From a virus, in IMG/VR virus record IMGVR_UViG_3300030098_007219, positions 1 through 33,021 of that record: DNA of 33,021 nt. One strand, 5' to 3'. The position numbers and the translations under genes are program-made. Under the pieces are notes generated by a model that was not told where the DNA came from, did not search any database, and saw only the letters and a list, made by a program, of their open reading frames with translations. This document shows positions 30,695 to 33,021 of the stretch, piece by piece. Within the stretch, counting starts at the first letter, position 1. Each line of letters starts with the position of its first letter.

Positions 30695-31022
30695 CTTTTA
30701 CACTCTCGATTCTATTTTTTATTGATCGAATCGCGGATTTTCTGTTTTTATCGGCTTCTTCTGCTTCTAAAAGAAGCTTTAGAAGATCTAAATCTTGAAT
30801 TTCCGAAACGAAGAATTTAACCTCGGTTACGGTTCTTTCTAATATAGAAATGTTTGGGTGTTGAGGAGGATTTGATTGAAGGGTTTCACTCGGTTCTATA
30901 TCCCCTTCTTCGTCTTCAAAAACGTAACCGTGACGGATCATAATTTCCTGAAGAGCTTTAGGAAGCTCTTTCAACGGTGTTCCGTGAACGAATTTATCAA
31001 TTTTCCCCTCAATTCTCAACAC
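30681..31022 (-). CDS. Small protein between capsid and connector, unknown
   Basis: The frame is open to a TTG at 31037, but I prefer the GTG at 31022. It lies behind GGAGAG with good spacing and starts MLRIEGKIDKF. That gives 113 residues. It has a VHGTPLKELPKALQEIMI helix, an acidic loop (FEDEEGDIEPSETLQ) and a long charged C-terminal helix. Small genes here often encode capsid-vertex or connector accessories, such as Mu gp35-like proteins, but no family is recognised. Confidence 0.65.
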   Translation of the reverse strand: MLRIEGKIDKFVHGTPLKELPKALQEIMIRHGYVFEDEEGDIEPSETLQSNPPQHPNISILERTVTEVKFFVSEIQDLDLLKLLLEAEEADKNRKSAIRSIKNRIESVKDGGN

Positions 31023-31039
31023 CCAAACTCTCCACAATT

Positions 31040-32056
31040 CTAAGTATTCACGGCATCCGTAACGATAAACCCAGTTAAGGAAGAAACTTGGGTCGCTTTA
31101 GATAGATCTCGGACTCGGTGCCAGTCGCCGTGACGGTCTTCATCATACCAGCGATCAACGAAAAGCCCAGCGGCCCCAGCACCGCGCGGCATAAATCGAT
31201 AAGCAAAATAAGGGGCGAAAACCTGATCCACCGGCATAACCTGCCCGCGACCTCGTCCCAATAATTCAGGGGGCATATAAAGAAGACTAATCATTGTCTC
31301 TGTCCAGACATAGCCTGGGCTAATCGTTGCTCCTGCATTAGCGGAATTATAAGCAGCTTTTCCAACGAAGATCTTATCCAATCCAAGAAGATTAGCGATA
31401 GTTTCTAAGTTGATATTCTGATTATATTGAATACCGCCCCCGCGCATATTGCCCCCAAAACCATTCACGGCAGCCTGGGCAACCTTAGAACCGAAAATAG
31501 CGACATTAGGAGTTAACCCGCTTTGTTTCTGAACAGCGAAAATCCATTCTTGAAACTTTTTAACTGGGTTTCCGTTAGTGTCGTCTAATTGGGTTGTTAG
31601 GGTTTCTCTTAGATTACTATCGTAATTAGTAGAAGTGAAAAGCAGAGAAGCCGCTTCACGTTCCCGACGAATCAAACAATTCTGAAGAAGTCGACGGATT
31701 TTAACCGCGCGCACATCAACAGAAGCATAAGATTGGCGAGTTTGAGGAACTAATAATTTCTGGGCGTGTTCCTCAAAAGTGATTTGGGATAAAGACGTAT
31801 CATAAGACGTTACCGTCTGAGTTTGAGCCCCAGCGGCTCGAAATGATTTGTCTGGATCTGTTACGTCCGCATCCCCGAAGAGTTCGCGGCGATCAAAAGT
31901 CACATATTCCCCTCGCCAGGAGCCAGACTCGGATTCTTCCGCGTTAACACTAGTGGGAGGAACTACAAGATCCGCAATAAAATTAGAATCCTGGTTCATG
32001 TAGGCGATAGCTTTTGAAGCTAACGGCCGATCGCTAAAGGGTGCTGAATAAGCCAT
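31040..32056 (-). CDS. Major capsid protein (HK97 fold)
   Basis: A 338-residue protein downstream of protease and decoration genes. It begins FSDRPLASKAIAYMNQDSNFIADLVVPP, a known start pattern of one group of HK97-type capsids. It continues with a RREREAASLLF spine helix and NVAIFGSKVAQAAVNG, and ends in a DRHGDWHRVRDL segment. There is no long N-terminal scaffold arm; the scaffold lies in the separate protease gene. CCGATAGGAATTAAA precedes the ATG. Its codon use is similar to that of its neighbours. Confidence 0.9.
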   Translation of the reverse strand: MAYSAPFSDRPLASKAIAYMNQDSNFIADLVVPPTSVNAEESESGSWRGEYVTFDRRELFGDADVTDPDKSFRAAGAQTQTVTSYDTSLSQITFEEHAQKLLVPQTRQSYASVDVRAVKIRRLLQNCLIRREREAASLLFTSTNYDSNLRETLTTQLDDTNGNPVKKFQEWIFAVQKQSGLTPNVAIFGSKVAQAAVNGFGGNMRGGGIQYNQNINLETIANLLGLDKIFVGKAAYNSANAGATISPGYVWTETMISLLYMPPELLGRGRGQVMPVDQVFAPYFAYRFMPRGAGAAGLFVDRWYDEDRHGDWHRVRDLSKATQVSSLTGFIVTDAVNT

Positions 32057-32064
32057 TTTAATTC

Positions 32065-32433
32065 CTATCGGTTAGGGCCAATATTAACAAGGACTCGGAC
32101 TACATCGCCCGCCGAGTCCGCTTTTTCTAAAGCTTGTCCCAAAAGAACATCCGCGGCGGCGGCCGTTTCTTGTGCTTTTCCGTCTGCATCCGCTTTTAAA
32201 AAAGCTCCTGCTGGAAACCCTGCTCCCGCGATTACATAGGCTTCGCCCATAACGCATAAAGCCAATTGATTCCCAGAAGTCGCGGAATCAGGGGCATTTT
32301 CGTTAAGAATTCCTACTAAAGTATCGGTGTTAGATGAAGCCTTAACCAGTTTCCCAGTTGAAAGCTTCATAATGTAATAACGGCCGGAAGAAAGATCCGC
32401 CCCATTTTCCATAGTGATAATAGTTGAAGACAT
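32065..32433 (-). CDS. Head decoration protein (DUF2190-like)
   Basis: A 122-residue, Ala-rich beta protein between protease and capsid. The pattern is typical of DUF2190-like decoration or stabilisation proteins: SGRYYIMKLSTGKLVKAS, a LVGILNENAPDSATSGNQ loop and a final GDVVRVLVNIGPNR strand. Such proteins bind the outside of the shell after expansion and may trimerise. It starts 6 bases after the protease stop and ends 8 bases before the capsid ATG. Confidence 0.87.
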   Translation of the reverse strand: MSSTIITMENGADLSSGRYYIMKLSTGKLVKASSNTDTLVGILNENAPDSATSGNQLALCVMGEAYVIAGAGFPAGAFLKADADGKAQETAAAADVLLGQALEKADSAGDVVRVLVNIGPNR

Positions 32434-32439
32434 TATCTT

Positions 32440-33021
32440 TTATCCTCGTTTTAAGCCTAAAGTTTGAGCACGTTTATAAACAGAATACGCGGCGGGATGG
32501 GATTCTTCAAAATCAGTTTCCGATTTTCCAGCCTCGAACCATTGAGCCATTTTTTCTGAAGCTGCCCCAAATTCGTTAACGGTTGGGGCTCCTTCTGAAG
32601 AATAGGTAGGGCTCGCTTCCCCTGTAATACCTAAACTTTTAGTCAGGGCTTCAAATTTTCCAGCCTCATACAAAAGGGCATCCGCAACCGCCGGATCCTG
32701 ATTATAGAGTTTTAGGAAAATATCTTTTTTCGATGGAAGAATTTGATGTGATTGAAGGGCAACCTCAAAAGCCCGCTCCGCTTTCATGGTTTTTAATTCA
32801 GCTTGAAAAGCTTGTAATTCTTCAAATTGGGAGCGCTCTAAAATAACCTGATCGGTATTTACTGAAGCTTCTAAAGATGATGCTTCCATTTTAGGCTCGG
32901 CCATTTTCTTTAGATGCTTTAAAATATCTAATACAGACCATTCAGGGGAAAGTCCTAAAACTTCTCTTAGTTTCCGAAGTTCGATCACTTCATCTTTAGA
33001 AGCGTGTCCTTCTTCTTTCGC
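32440..33021 (-). CDS. Prohead protease/scaffold, C-terminal part (gene continues at position 680 down to 1)
   Basis: The right-edge part of the same 374-residue gene, including the 137-bp overlap. Read through 33021-32885, it repeats the end of the linker and then adds the scaffold section: a Glu/Lys-rich helix (LEASVNTDQVILERSQFEELQAF), AERAFEVALQSHQILPSKKDIFLKLY, and a flexible Ser/Gly segment ending in AAYSVYKRAQTLGLKRG. There is no independent start; the ATG at 32988 is internal to the whole gene. Mu gpI likewise carries its scaffold at the C-terminus. Confidence 0.9.
   Translation of the reverse strand, partial: AKEEGHASKDEVIELRKLREVLGLSPEWSVLDILKHLKKMAEPKMEASSLEASVNTDQVILERSQFEELQAFQAELKTMKAERAFEVALQSHQILPSKKDIFLKLYNQDPAVADALLYEAGKFEALTKSLGITGEASPTYSSEGAPTVNEFGAASEKMAQWFEAGKSETDFEESHPAAYSVYKRAQTLGLKRG
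32885..33021. repeat. Right copy of the contig-end overlap
   Basis: Matches 1-137 at 134 of 137 positions; it differs at 32896 (C for T), 32899 (G for C) and 32944 (A for G). Reading across it joins the two parts of the protease gene without a gap. Confidence 0.93.

Noticed and set aside
32440-32988. Separate scaffold gene starting at 32988
   Set aside because: The frame continues upstream without a stop and joins the protease part at the left edge; the ATG has no convincing ribosome binding site. An internal scaffold start, as in some phages, cannot be excluded.

Overview
The window is a complete circular genome of a tailed double-stranded DNA phage, opened inside one gene. Bases 1-137 reappear at 32885-33021 with three differences, and the prohead protease gene cut by the left edge continues in frame from the right edge. 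The unit length is therefore 32,884 bp. The phage has a long tape measure protein, a tube protein, tail chaperones with a -1 frameshift site and no sheath gene, so it looks like a siphovirus. Its head genes (gpI-type protease/scaffold, DUF2190-type decoration protein, gpG-like morphogenesis protein, portal fused to a MuF domain) resemble those of Mu-like phages, but there is no transposase or integrase. The host cannot be named. The amidase endolysin and Mu-like head genes lean towards a Gram-negative host, at low confidence. GC is roughly 40% by eye.

The layout is simple: one divergent control region near 10.62-10.83 kb and one convergent point near 17.36-17.39 kb. Leftward from the control region, through the circle junction and down to 17.36 kb, every gene is on the minus strand. 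In transcription order these are an HTH regulator, replication initiator with an apparent internal origin, putative helicase loader, a Cys-rich protein, Dam-like methylase, a small basic protein, RusA-like resolvase, ParB-domain methyltransferase, small and large terminase, portal-MuF, protease/scaffold, decoration protein, capsid, connector and tail-completion genes, tail tube, tail chaperones, tape measure, tail-tip proteins, fibre, and lysis genes.

The plus strand (10.8-17.4 kb) is an early accessory region of small, mostly unrecognised genes. It is built from four modules of about 1.3-2.5 kb. Each is headed by a near-identical sigma70-type promoter and leader; three promoters carry a 23-bp dyad over the -35 box, which is decayed in the first. 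Nearly every gene there starts after the same AGGATCA ribosome binding sequence. Small winged-helix-like paralogues recur in modules 2, 3 and 4. Module 4 ends with a pentapeptide-repeat protein coupled to a cytosine-C5 methyltransferase gene, inside which a second open frame of 154 codons with its own ribosome binding site is embedded.

The strongest leads are the dual-coded methyltransferase, the repeated promoter-operator modules with their winged-helix paralogues, the lambda-O-like origin inside the initiator gene, and the tail chaperone frameshift.
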